Shown: in pieces, positions 54,045-64,000 of the stretch
Layout: every line of letters starts with the position of its first letter
Numbering within the stretch: the stretch's first letter is position 1
Origin: Alopecurus myosuroides
Taxonomy: Eukaryota > Streptophyta > Magnoliopsida > Poales > Poaceae
Assembly (NCBI GenBank): GCA_028641055.1
Contig: CM054061.1
Location: 30,429,523 to 30,493,522 of the forward strand
Length of the DNA stretch: 64,000 nucleotides
Direction: 5' to 3'
Program-made: the position numbers and the translations under genes
The notes under the pieces: model-generated
The model's database searches: none
Seen by the model: only the letters and a program-made list of their open reading frames with translations
What the model was told of the DNA's origin: nothing

Positions 54045-54860
54045 CACTACTGGAAACTGGCACTTCGCCGTGTATCCGAAAGACTCGGCGAAGGCCTAAA
54101 AATACTCGGCGTAGGCTTTGCCGAGTGTCACACTCGGCACACACGACTCGGCGTTGTTCATCTCGGCAACCGAACGTTCGCCGAGTGTCAAAACGCGAGT
54201 TGCTCGGCAACGTCTTTGCCGAGTTTTTACAGGGTACACTCGGCATAGTTTCCTGGAACAGGTCCGTTCCTTAGTCCCATAATGGAACGGTGCTCGCCTC
54301 TTTGCCGAGTGCAACACTCGGCAAAGAACCTGGGACCAGGTGTCCCCAGTGGCGCCACGTGTCCTCTACGCCGAGTGTCCACGCCGAGTGTCAGGACACT
54401 CGGCAAAGAGGCAGGCCCTGTACGCCGACTGCCGTCTTTGCCGAGTGCCACTTCGCCGAGCACACCGGCTCAGCCGAGTGGGCTGTACGCCGAGTGTCGC
54501 GGACACTCGGCAAAGCCTCGAAACTATACGCCGAGTGTATTTGTTTGCCGAGTGTCGCTTCGCCGAGCGACCTCACACCACCGAGTGGGGTCTATGCCGA
54601 GTGCCGCGGCACTCGGCATAGGCCTATCCCTTGTACGCCGAGCCAGGGTTTGCCGAGTGTCGCACTCGGCAAAGAGGTTGCCCAGGCGACCAAATGGCAC
54701 CTGGGAGCAGTCTTTGCCGAGTGTTATTGTGGCCACTCGGCAAAGGCGTGCTCCCAGGTGCCATTTGGTCGCCTGGGCAACCTATTTGCCGAGTGTAACA
54801 CTCGGCATAGTGACCATTTGGGTCTTTGCCGAGTGCAACACTCGGCAAAGCCATTGCTCA
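54045..54860 (+). repeat. CACTA subterminal repeat cluster
   Basis: More than twenty copies of GCCGAGTG or its inverse CACTCGGC, often extended to TTTGCCGAGTGT or ACACTCGGCAAAG, lie in both orientations. Many are paired as inverted repeats around short GC-rich loops (for example 54660-54735 with 54736-54800, sharing a block with CCAGGTGCCATTTGGTCGCC). Such arrays are the binding sites of TnpA-type proteins in well-studied CACTA systems. Confidence 0.85.
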
Positions 54861-55163
54861 TTTGCACTGTACTGCTTGCATTTGCTCTGTTTCGTGCAAT
54901 TAAATGACAATTCATATATATTTGACATGTTTCGGTACTAGAACACTCAAAACACACATATTTGCATCAAATAGCAACAAACACACATTATATTTGCACC
55001 AAATAACTACAAATGCACGAAATAGCTCCACAAACATATAATACATGTCACAAATAGTTAAACATCATCCTAAATGCATGTTTTGCCACAACAACGACGG
55101 AATCATCATATAAGTAGTTCAAAAGTCATGTTTTCCCACAACAACGACGGAATCCTAAGTAAA
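54861..55163. other. 3' flank of the TnpA-like gene
   Basis: No gene. A short direct repeat CACAACAACGACGGAATC occurs at about 55087 and 55137. Confidence 0.5.
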
Positions 55164-57475
55164 CTATGGAGCAGACTCGTCTCCGTTAGCTCGAGATCCG
55201 TCCTGGTCCATGTTCTGGGTTCCCGATGATGAAGCATTTCCCTATAAAGATCCATATTAGTCGACTAAGCTGGAAAAATGAATCAGTTAACAAGCTGCAA
55301 GCCAACTTACCAAGTTGAGGTTGAACGGCGGTAGAGGAGGTAGAGGAGGAGCTGATGGATCCCGTGGAAGAGCGCTGACCATCTGCAAAGATGAAAAGAG
55401 ATAGACCGGTGAGTTTACACGCATACAATGATGAATGGAACTAAAAGGGGTGAAAATAATACCTGCATCATTGCCTGCATCCATGCATGCTGGCTACTCA
55501 TCTGCGCCTCCATTCTGAGGACCTTCTCTTGTGACTCCATCGCAATCCTCTTGTTTTCATCAACTTCATCCTACGGGATGTTTAATGTCAACAATTGCGC
55601 AACGCAAACAAGATATACGGGTGCTGAAGAATGATTGTACCTACATAGCGGCGATGACATCTAGTCCTGGCCGTGGGCGGCGCTCGATAGAGGGCGATGT
55701 GCTAGTGGACCTCGCACGGATCTGGGAGAGTGTGGGTGTACCTGTGGTATCGAAGGCGCCATTGGCGAAGGCAAATCTGTCGTTCCTTCGGCCCTCTCCC
55801 GCAACCATAGCAACCTGTGGATCATAGGGGGCCGTGAAGGGGTCACAGTCAGGGCCGTGCTTCTCCTTCATCTTCTCGACGTACTTGTCCCACTTCTTGC
55901 CGGTTTGCGAGTTGATCCACTGCTGATCAGCCGGTACATCCGGTTTCAGCACCTTGGGTGTCCGGGTCCTACGGAAGGCCTGCATGCGAGTGATCTCATT
56001 GCCCTTCTCGGCCTACAATTGAAAGCAGAAGTATATTAGCACAAACCTATAAAGTTACAAAGAACATTGCATTGAAAAGGAAAAATATGAACGGTTATTT
56101 ACCGCTCTCTGGACGATGCCGGTGAGGGTGAGGCCGCCCTGACGGTGTCCCTCGCCTAGCAGAAGACGCCGGGCCCGGCGCGCGGCGTGTTCCGCCTTGT
56201 ACCCGTCGCTCACCCACTTCGCGACCATCACCTTATAGCAAGGCAGCTTGTTGGCCAGCCACTGAGGCACCACCTGTTTGAAAAAATTAGAGCCACGTGA
56301 GACCACCCGGCGGCCATATACGAATAACTTTAAAGACTATGTCCTTACCTTTAAGTATTGGACCTCGGACATGTGAATCTGTCGGGCGTCCTTCTTGTAC
56401 AACGTGGTGTTCAAGTATTTGGCGTAGAACTTAACCACACACAGCACACGCGCCTCGTAGTGCATGTCACGGATAAGCTTCTTGGCCATCTTGATCAGCA
56501 CAGCCGTGGCCCTACCCTCTTCCCCCTCGACGCAGGTGAAGTAGTCCTACAACCATTGCAGAAATTGAAGACATTAGCACGATATATACATATTTCACGA
56601 AAGATATTGCCCTAAAACCATTTAGCATTGGAAAATATACTAACCCAGAAATCTGAAATCACCCGAGTGCCTAAGTGGTCGTACACCCGGCCCCACTTGT
56701 CCTCCACATCGGGCACCTGCTCATAGTGCTTCCAGGAAGCAGCTGGCTCCTCCTTGCCATCCAGGGTGACCAAGCCTGGGAAATGCTTCTTGCAAAGAAG
56801 CCCAAGGATGCCGCTCATGGGCCGTGGTGGCCTGGGCCCCACATACGCCAAGGACCTGCACGTGCACAAAAGAAAAACAAGCTAGTTAGTTATGTTTTGA
56901 TGAAAAATTAATATAGAAAAAATGTAGCAACGATGATTAACAATCACTTACGTGTCTCCGTCCGGTCTGACCAAGTGGTGCCGGTGGGGGTATGGCGGCT
57001 CAGGTAGCCGCGTGGGCCCGCGCAGAAAAGGTTTCTTGTCCGCGGGCCACACTTTCCCTAGCTCGGGGAGCGGGTGTGCGAACAAGTCCTCGTCCTCCTC
57101 GGACTCCGGGTCCGAGGGCTGCTGCTCCTCCTCCTCGTCCCGGTCAGACCCCTCCTCGGCGTCTGACCCCTCCTGCTCGTGCTCCTCCTCCTCCTCCTGC
57201 TCCTCATCCTCCTGCTCCTCCTCCTCGTCAGAAGAAGTAACCTCGGTCAAGGGGCTCTATGAGCGAGGAGCCCGGTGCGAAACACGCCCCCCTGAGCGAT
57301 GGGCCGGGGCTCTCCGTGAGCTACAGGTCTCCTCCGTGCCCGCGCCGGGCGTCGGAACCCGTCGTCGCCCTATCAGTGTGCGAGCGCCATCCTCAGATCT
57401 GGCGTACAAGCCCGTCACATGGGCCTTCTTGGTGGCGGTGCGCTTTACCCCCTTGGGGGCCTTGGAACCTGCCAT
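55164..57475 (-). pseudogene. TnpA-like CACTA accessory gene, multi-exon, one in-frame stop
   Basis: Exon 1 starts at 57475 (MAGSKAPKGVKRTATKKAHV, basic). It meets a TAG at 57257-57259 and continues in the same frame into a long acidic stretch (EEEEQEDEEQEEEEEHEQ) up to about 56951. Further exons lie near 56860-56650, 56549-56351 (DYFTCVEGEEGR), 56275-56102 (WLANKLPCYKVMVAKWVSDG), 56014-55640, 55574-55463, 55385-55310 and 55250-55164; borders show GT/AG on the minus strand. The middle exons have the Trp/Lys-rich style of plant CACTA second proteins. In En/Spm the equivalent binds the subterminal repeats and helps synapsis; the same role here is inference, supported by the adjacent repeat cluster. 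One stop codon would truncate it. Confidence 0.55.
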
Positions 57476-57693
57476 GTTTCACCTGTTATGACACAAGAGG
57501 GAACCCGATTAGTACAGGTGATAACCAATGTTAAAAAGTTAAATAAACAAAGAGTGATTCATACAAAGCATATTATGTACATGCAAAAATAAATTAAAGC
57601 GCAATTAAAATATTAAAGTGTGAAAATTTCACCTTTTCTGTACTTAAATATCTAAATATAAACTAGCAGAAGCGCTCATCGTAACCACGGGCT

Positions 57694-57994
57694 GCTTAAA
57701 ATCCTGACATTTGTCATGTGCACGATTTTCTGCTGAAAATCTCCTCCCATGAGCTTGAAGAACCTGGTCTTGTTCACGGCCATGTGCTCCCAGTAGTAGT
57801 GCTCTTGCCACTCCCTGCACCGATATTTTGGTGACCAAAATAACAGCGCAGGGAGTGGCAAGAGCACTACTACTGGGAGCACATGGATGTGAACAAGATC
57901 AGGTTCTTCAAGCTCATATGGGAGGAGATTTTGAGCACAAAATCGTAAGTGCTTGGAGACTCTAAGCACCATGACAAATGTCAGGATTTTAAGC
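57694..57994. repeat. Long inverted repeat (hairpin) between the CACTA genes
   Basis: Arms 57694-57818 and 57848-57994 are near-perfect inverse copies, from GCTTAAAATCCTGACATTTG to CACTCCCTGC and back. The right arm has an extra ~21 bases (TAAGTGCTTGGAGACTCTAA at about 57947). The loop itself is a small palindrome (ATTTTGGTGACCAAAAT). Minus-strand translation of the left arm gives NKTRFFKLMGGDFQQ, resembling the beginning of a plant B3 DNA-binding domain. An RNA across it would fold into a ~125-bp stem. Confidence 0.88.
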
Positions 57995-58128
57995 GCAAGT
58001 AATGTAATAGCAATAAGAAGTTCGGAATAGAAAAATATTACAAGCTATAAGTTTCGAAGTGACACACAAATAGTGAAAACTAAATGCTAATTATACATTG
58101 ACGGTTACATAGTTGGAACACAAATGGT

Positions 58129-61100
58129 TCAGAACCCATTGTCTACATCCTTGGGATCGTAACTTGGACCGGGATCATCATCATCGTCGCTATCACGAGT
58201 GTACCACCACTCTTCCATGTAGTTCGATGGTGGACCGCTCGGCTCCTCAACATCGGGTATGTGGAGACGTTCAAGTAGTTCCATGTCCTTAGAGTTAAGA
58301 ACAGCTGGATCGTCGTCTTGCTCACTCTCGGCGCCCATGCCATCATCACCGTCGTCTTCTACCATTTCGTCAATTGTGGGCAAGTCGATGCTGAACCGGC
58401 CGGTGAGCCCATCGTCGTCCTCTTGATAGAACTCTCCCTCATAGGTGATGGGGTTTATGCGCTGGTGGTAATCTTCATCGTTTGGAGGAGGTGGTCTATT
58501 ACGCGGTGGCACCGTGATCACCACATCCCACCCCTGGAGACGTTTCATAGTTTTGCATGGGTAGGGGAGATAGAATACTTGGGTGGCATGTTGTGCAATG
58601 ATGTAGACATCATCTCCCCCATAGACAGATGCTCGTTCAATTTCGATCAATCCAATTTCAGGATTTCGTCTCACTCTCGTTGGATCGAACCAATGGCATT
58701 TGAATACAACCGGGTTCTTCGTGCCGAAATGGAAATCGAGCTCATAAATTCCCTCGACAATGCCGAAGTAATCACCACCGGCATTCGTGAAGACCCCGAA
58801 ATTATTTGTCTTCCGGTTCGGCCGTTTCTCATCGTAAGAACAGGTATGGAAGCGATACCCATTCACATCGTAAGATGTGAATGTCTTGAGGGAGTAGGTG
58901 AAGCCACGGGCAAGTTGCCTTAACTCGGGACTCATTTCCTTGTCGGTTAAAGCCTACAAGGTCAATAGGAGTGTTACTTAAAGCTAAGATCGGCGTAAAA
59001 TATGTCCCACTAGAAACCATGTAAGATAGAGTGTTACTTTTGTGGCGAACCAACTAATGAAACCGCCGCCTCCTTTGCCACCCTTCTTAAAAATAGTCGT
59101 CTTCTCGTCGTAGGTAGGTTCTCGGGAATGATGTTTCCAGGTTTCTTTCTCAAATAACCTAGGTGCGGAATGACAAAAATCGGAGTTCGACACAAACTAT
59201 GGGAATGAAAGGTTGTGAAAAGAAGGTGTTGAGCACTTACTCAATGTAGGGCTTTACTTCCGCCGTGTTCTTCAAGACACACGAGAGAATAGCCGTCCAC
59301 TGTTCATGTGAGTCTACTTGCTCTTGCTTCGCGCCACTTGATCTGCCACCAAGCCCTGCAAGTATGCTAAGCTCGGGTGATCCGCGGAGTTGGGGTCATT
59401 ATTGTACCGAGAAACTGGATTATGACGAGTGGGAAGACTTTCATGATAGTACTTTGTCGTAAAGTTTGCCACCTCCTCGTTGAGGGTTGCCTCACATATG
59501 GATGCTTCGATGCGACATTTGTTCGTGCTTTTCTCTCTAAGTTTCTTCTGCTCTCTCTCGGTTGAAAACATCCAGCGGTACTGCACAGGGCCACCCAATC
59601 GTGCCTCTTCAGCGAGATGCAAGAGCAAGTGTTGCATCGGATTAAAGAAGCCGGGAGGAAAGATCGCCTCTAGGTCCACCAGTAAGCCGGCAACCTGTTC
59701 CTCCAACTTAGCAACCACAGCTCGGTCTAATTCCTTGGCACAAAGCTGGCGAAAGAAAAAACTCAACTTGGCTAGCACTAGCCAAATTTCCTCATCAACG
59801 TATCCTCGAATCATGACAGGCATGATCCGCTCAATCCATACATGGTAGTCATGACTCTTGAGCCCTGTTATCCGAAGCCCTGTAAGATTCACTCCCCTCA
59901 TTATATTAGCTGCGTACCCATCAGGGAAGAAGAGACAGTCCAAGATCCACTGGAGAACTTCCTTCCTTTGGGCCCTAGTCAGGCAGAAAGGGGCCGGTGG
60001 CTTCGTCCACGTTTTTTTGGTTTTGGTGGGAGGCTTCATGTTTAAATGTTCCCTGTAACATAGCTCCTCTTGATCGACTCTTGCCTTAACGTTATCCTTC
60101 GTCTTCTCAAGATCCATAAGTGTTGCCCAAAGGGCCTCGGCGATATTTTTTCCGTGTGCATGACATCAATGTTATGTGGAAGAAGAAGATCCTGCATGTA
60201 AGGGAGCTTCCACATGCATGAGATGTGAGTCCACTGGTGCCACTCTCCATATATCAGAAAGCCAGTCCCCTCGGCATTGAGCTCCAGACTTTCTAGCTGA
60301 GCCTTCACGTCTACATCGGTCATCAAAGTTGGTCGTGGAGCATCGACAGCTACATCTTTCGTCCACTTCTTTTTATTTCGCCGGTATTTGTGACCAAGAC
60401 GAAGGAACTGACGATGTTGGTCAAAGCATGAGTATTTTCCACCCTTTTTTAGCCAAACGAAAGTCACAGCCTGGTAGCACACCGGACAAGGCCACTTCCC
60501 ATGAGTGCACCAGCCGCAGAATATCGCGCGAGCCGGAAGGTCATGCAGGGAAGTGAAGTACCAAACATACATATCGAAGTGCTTCTTTTCTGCGGCGTCG
60601 TATGTCTGTACCCCGGTGTTCCAAGCAATGAGCAGATCATCTACCAGCGGCTCCATGAACACGGACATATTCTTCCCTGGATACTCAGGCCCTGGAATTA
60701 TCAGCGACAGGAACATGTTCTGCCGTTGCATGCACACGCCGGGGGGGGAGGTTCATCGGGATAACAAACATCGGCCAACAGCTGTATGAGGCAGACGTCA
60801 TACCATATGGGTTGAAACCATCGGTTGATAACGCAATGGCTACACTCCTGGGGTCACCCGCTTTCTTCTTATGTTTGCCAACGAAGTCCTTCCATGCTTC
60901 ACCATCAGACGGATGTATCATCTTATGAGGACGGTACCTCTTCCCGTCTGACGGCCATCTCATCTGTTTCGCAGATTCCTCGGTCATAAAAAGCCTTTGG
61001 ATCCGCGGTATGAATGGAAGATACCGAATGATCTTTTTGGCGACCGTTAGCTGCGTCTTCTGACCATTACCGGAGTCCACCTCCAGAAACCTAGAGGCCC

Positions 61101-61839
61101 CGCATTTGACACAGTACTTTGTCTTCTCATGCTCTTTCCTGAACAACATGCAACTCTTCGGAAAACAATCTATCTTTTCATACGGCATCTTAAGGGAACC
61201 GAGGATTTTTTTCGACTCGTACATGTTCTTTGGAAGAAGGTGTTCCGCCGGCAAGAGGGTGGCAATAACGGTCAGAAATGCATCAAAGGCGGCTATGCTT
61301 ACATTGTGCTGGCTTTTGAACGCCATAAGCCGGCCGATGGCATCAAGTTGAGAAAGTCGTGTATGCTCGTGCAATGGTTTTTGTGTCTCAAACAATGTGG
61401 CATAGAACTCTTTCGTGCTCTCCTCCGCATACTCGGGGACATCTCCCTCACCGGTTGGATTTTCAGGTGCATGTGCAGTAGTGAAATCATCTAACATCCT
61501 GTCAAAACCGGTATCAAAATCGGTCGATGCATCCTCAGTGCTAGGTGCCACCTTCTTCTTCTTCTTTCTCCGGCGTACGGGATCGACAGACTCGCCATGG
61601 TACACCCAACGGTAATAGTTTGGCATAAACCCGTACTTCCCAAGGTGATCAGAAATGACTATCCTCGGTTTCTCTGTCATGTTACGACAACGACTACAGG
61701 GGCACCATACATCAGACGAATCGTCAACTCTAGCAAATGCAAAATCCAAGAACTGGTTGGTCTTTGTAACCCAATCCATTGTCATATCCTTCACACTCGG
61801 TCGGCCACTGTACATCCACTCGCGTTCCTCCATTTCCAC
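58129..61839 (-). pseudogene. CACTA TNP2 transposase with DUF4218 and DUF4216 domains, frameshifted
   Basis: The minus-strand ATG at 61839 begins the transposase-associated N-domain (REWMYSGRPS ... WCPCSRCRN). Next is the TNP2/Transposase_21 core, starting near 61080 (KYCVKCGASRF) and containing AIALSTDGFNPYG. An 8-G run at 60741-60748 coincides with a one-base shift into the frame that ends at 60042 (MSVFMEPLVDDLLIAWN, CPVCYQAVTF). A second shift lies in a 6-T run at 60146-60151. DUF4218 is within 60117-59314 (LTGLKSHDYHVWIERIMPV), with a third break near 59330. After introns, DUF4216 is at 58935-58129 (GDYFGIVEGIYELDF), ending in an acidic tail. Such transposases cut and paste CACTA elements; two of the three breaks are in homopolymers, so sequencing error is possible. 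Confidence 0.75.
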
Positions 61840-61979
61840 GCTGATGAATGCTCAGACATATTAACATGTGTTTAAAATTTAACAAGTTTGTTTAAATTAT
61901 CTACAACATACTGCAAGTTTTACGCTTTGAATGCAATCCTACATGCCTACTAGGTAAAGATAGGTCCTAATTCCACCCG

Positions 61980-62180
61980 TGGATGTGTAGCTTGTGTTTG
62001 TTTTCCATGTCTACTCCTATCCGAGACAAATTTCGGCAGCACCTCCCCGCTGTTCTCCTAATACACGTCTCGACCACGGGGGTCGAGAGAATGTGTACTC
62101 GGAGAACAACAGAGAGGCGCCACCGAAATCTGTCTCGGATAGGAGTAGAACATGGAAAACAAACACAGCTACACATCCAC
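61980..62180. repeat. Long inverted repeat upstream of the TNP2 gene
   Basis: Arms 61980-62066 and 62093-62180 pair almost throughout (GTGGATGTGTAGCTTGTGTT against AACACAGCTACACATCCAC, and CTACTCCTATCCGAGACA against TGTCTCGGATAGGAGTAG). The loop contains a further palindrome, CTCGACC-ACGGG-GGTCGAG. It lies in the 5' region of the TNP2 gene. Confidence 0.85.
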
Positions 62181-62570
62181 GAGCTGTCCAAAAACGTGGA
62201 CAATTCGAAACAGTCGCGGTTATAAAAATATAGATCTTTGTATATAAATATATACAAAGAGTTCTATTTTTATAACTACAACTCTTCCGAACGGGAGACG
62301 CCTAGGGTAACGCGACTAGTTTGGTGATCTACACAAGAAAATCTAAAGATCGACCGAGGGGGAGGTTTTCACCCTCTAAGCGTGGCCGTGTGCCGATGAA
62401 GATGATCGCAGAGGATCCCGGCCTGCGATGACCCTCCTCAGCAAACCCCCTCCCGCGACGAATCTGCTCGCCTCAAGCGCGATCCATGTCCTGCAAAAAG
62501 GAAAGACATACTGTTAGTAAACACGATATTCAGATTGAAACATGATTTTGAACTTCATCTAAAATAGAGA
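62181..62570. other. TNP2 upstream region
   Basis: No recognised gene or terminus. It may hold the 5' leader of the minus-strand transposase and the transition into LINE-like DNA. Confidence 0.35.
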
Positions 62571-63951
62571 TTGCTATTCTTTGAATTTGGTCCAAAAAAA
62601 CCTCTCCGTGTACTCCAGAGGATTATACAGTTGCCCTATGAACAGAAGATGAAAACCATAGCATTATTGTGGTGTTGGTGGTCGGAGAGGAACAAGGAAA
62701 ATCATAACCAGAAAAGGCTGGCTGATGGTGAGTTTCAATTCCTTGTCATCCGACACATAAATGAATGGGTCCAATTTTATAAGCCGAAACCTGCCCAAAA
62801 GGTGTGCACTGCCAGGCGGTGGTTACCACCACCAGAAAACTTTGTCAAGTTGAATACAGATGGTGCATTCTTTGAACAGTATCATAGTGGTGGTTGGGGT
62901 GCCAATGCGCTAGATCTTCGGTTCGGTTACGGAAGGGAATAATACACAATAACAATACACGAGGAGACAGCGTGGTGAACTTCCTAAAATGATCCCGCAA
63001 CTTTAGCCTCCTTAATTCCCGCTACGGGTACGTTTATTGGGAAACAAACAAATAAATTCCGTTCACTCGACTAATTCCTATGCATGCAAAATCGTCCTTT
63101 AAAGCAACAATCCCAGCTGTTTGCCGCGCCAGGACCAATTCCCTCTCATATGGCGGGCGGCGATCAAAACAATACTGTATGTAAGATCTCATGAATATCC
63201 AGCCTCCCTCCCGTTCCATACTCAAGTATCCCATGCCAAAAGAAACCAACTACCGCGTCTTCTGCACTCCCCCTTTTTGTTTGTCATTGTTTAAACATCT
63301 TTCATTATGATAGAAGGGAGTCATCAAGATAATAAGACAGATAAGCCAATCAATTACTCGCTTGCTAGCAAGGGGTACTTAACAAAATAATGCAGAAGAA
63401 TTTTCTCGACATTTACAACACACCAAAACATGCAAAATGAAACTAGTGCCCAAAAACATATCCAACATGCATTCTAGAATGCAACATCACAGGCACGATA
63501 TTTACACACCAAAAACAATCCTGCAATTGGAGTTGTAAGCAAGGCAGTGGAGGGGCACTATTCTGGATGCCATGTACAAACACCCACAAACTAAATAACC
63601 CAGTTGCTGCAATTTAGTAAAGCAGCTGGGCTGGGCTTCTTCTGCCAAATGGGTAATGGGTATTGGATTGCTGACCAAGTGCTAAAAAGTGCAATTGAGA
63701 GTTCAGGCCAGGACCTCTCTCGCCTGGGACAAATTTTCCTTGACATCAAGTATCAACTGGCTATGGAGTTTATTGACTACAAAGTTGAGTTTTGCCCTAG
63801 GCAATGTAACAAACCTGCTCAGTTGCGTTGGGTAAAGAAATGGACCAGAACAACCAATCTGTGTGGTTGTCAGGGTTCCCAGTTCATAAAAGTGGTGCCA
63901 GACAGCAAACAATGCACTCTTCCTACTGTCTACAATAGATAAAACGATCAA
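62571..63951 (+). pseudogene. LINE-type RNase H remnant, split
   Basis: Frame 62571-62942 ends in WWSERNKENHNQ, WLPPPENFVKLNTDGAF and a GGWGA stretch, the start of the RNase H-like domain (RVT_3) of plant non-LTR elements; its first Asp is in LNTDGAF. The rest of the domain (LKSAIESSGQDLSRLGQIFL, then YKVEFCPRQCNKPAQL) is in 63604-63942. The intervening ~650 bases are non-coding, and the part carrying the next acidic residues is missing. The final NKPAxL motif lacks the usual His (Gln instead). No reverse transcriptase is visible. It is a dead fragment. Confidence 0.6.
62945..63600. other. Insert within the RNase H remnant
   Basis: Non-coding sequence separating the two RNase H pieces. No clear terminal repeats or target duplication could be identified, so its nature is unknown. 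Confidence 0.35.
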
Positions 63952-64000
63952 GTATTGGAAGGTAACCCAGGCGATCAAGTATTGACCCACCGGCTATCCC

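Larger units (their letters stand above)
54045..62500 (-). mobile_element. Large CACTA transposon with TNP2 and TnpA-like genes
   Basis: The terminus CACTACTGGAAACTGGC begins at 54045, followed by 0.8 kb of GCCGAGTG-type subterminal repeats. Two genes on the minus strand follow: a TnpA-like gene (55164-57475) and the TNP2 transposase (58129-61839). A long hairpin lies between the genes and another beyond the transposase start. The opposite terminus, expected as GCCAGTTTCCAGTAGTG, is not in the window; the right limit given is where LINE-like sequence starts and is approximate. With frameshifts in TNP2 it is probably inactive. Confidence 0.8.

Noticed and set aside
56952..57491. Plus-strand Ser-rich protein
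   Set aside because: Shadow of the acidic GAG/GAA repeats encoding the Glu-rich stretch of the TnpA-like gene.

Overview
This window is nuclear DNA from a grass, most likely a Pooideae/Triticeae cereal relative. The evidence is spliced plant genes with GT-AG introns, LTR families beginning TGATAC/TGATAT with a TGGCGCC-type primer-binding site, CACTA elements rich in 'GTCCCGGTT' or 'GCCGAGTG' subterminal repeats, Stowaway and hAT MITEs, and a tRNA-like SINE. Nearly everything is transposable-element (TE) DNA. The only clearly intact host gene is a wall-associated receptor kinase (WAK) on the minus strand (31337-35544), with a dead paralogue beside it.

Layout. 1-4162: antisense LTR retrotransposon running off the left edge, inserted in a sense LTR (4163-4804). 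4850-7238: 3' part of a CACTA element with Ulp1-like protease exons. 8195-9842 and 9905-10862 + 22633-22792: one full and one broken LTR of the same family. The broken LTR is split by a complete Tat/Retand-type Gypsy element (10863-22632, site duplication GCGCC) that carries an antisense gene. 22793-23397 and 30152-30990: two halves of the WAK pseudogene, separated by about 6.8 kb of CACTA-type DNA. That DNA holds a solo DUF4216 gene, a FAR1-like fragment, a proline-rich gene with one stop, and a complete 2.4-kb CACTA (27589-29987, site duplication GAA). The 2.4-kb element carries an intact RNase D/WRN-like 3'-5' exonuclease gene, a 61-bp tandem array and a 5S-rRNA-like segment.

31337-35544: intact three-exon WAK. 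36204-38719: PIF/Harbinger element (TTA duplication). 38863-42005: a tandem duplication whose second copy gained a Stowaway MITE (itself holding a hAT MITE) and a non-LTR retrotransposon; the first copy preserves the empty sites. 42166-46044: a SINE split by a 3.6-kb hAT element (duplication GTGGGAGG). 49270-53869: Copia element (duplication ATTAA) with an inverted gag segment and a damaged pol. 54045 to about 62500: large CACTA with TnpA-like and TNP2 genes on the minus strand and two long hairpins. 62571-63951: split LINE-type RNase H remnant.

The strongest candidate for an unusual system is the CACTA at 27589-29987. Its protein keeps all five DEDDy exonuclease residues, and the element also carries near-canonical Pol III internal-promoter sequence. 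All functions are read from motifs; no database search was run.
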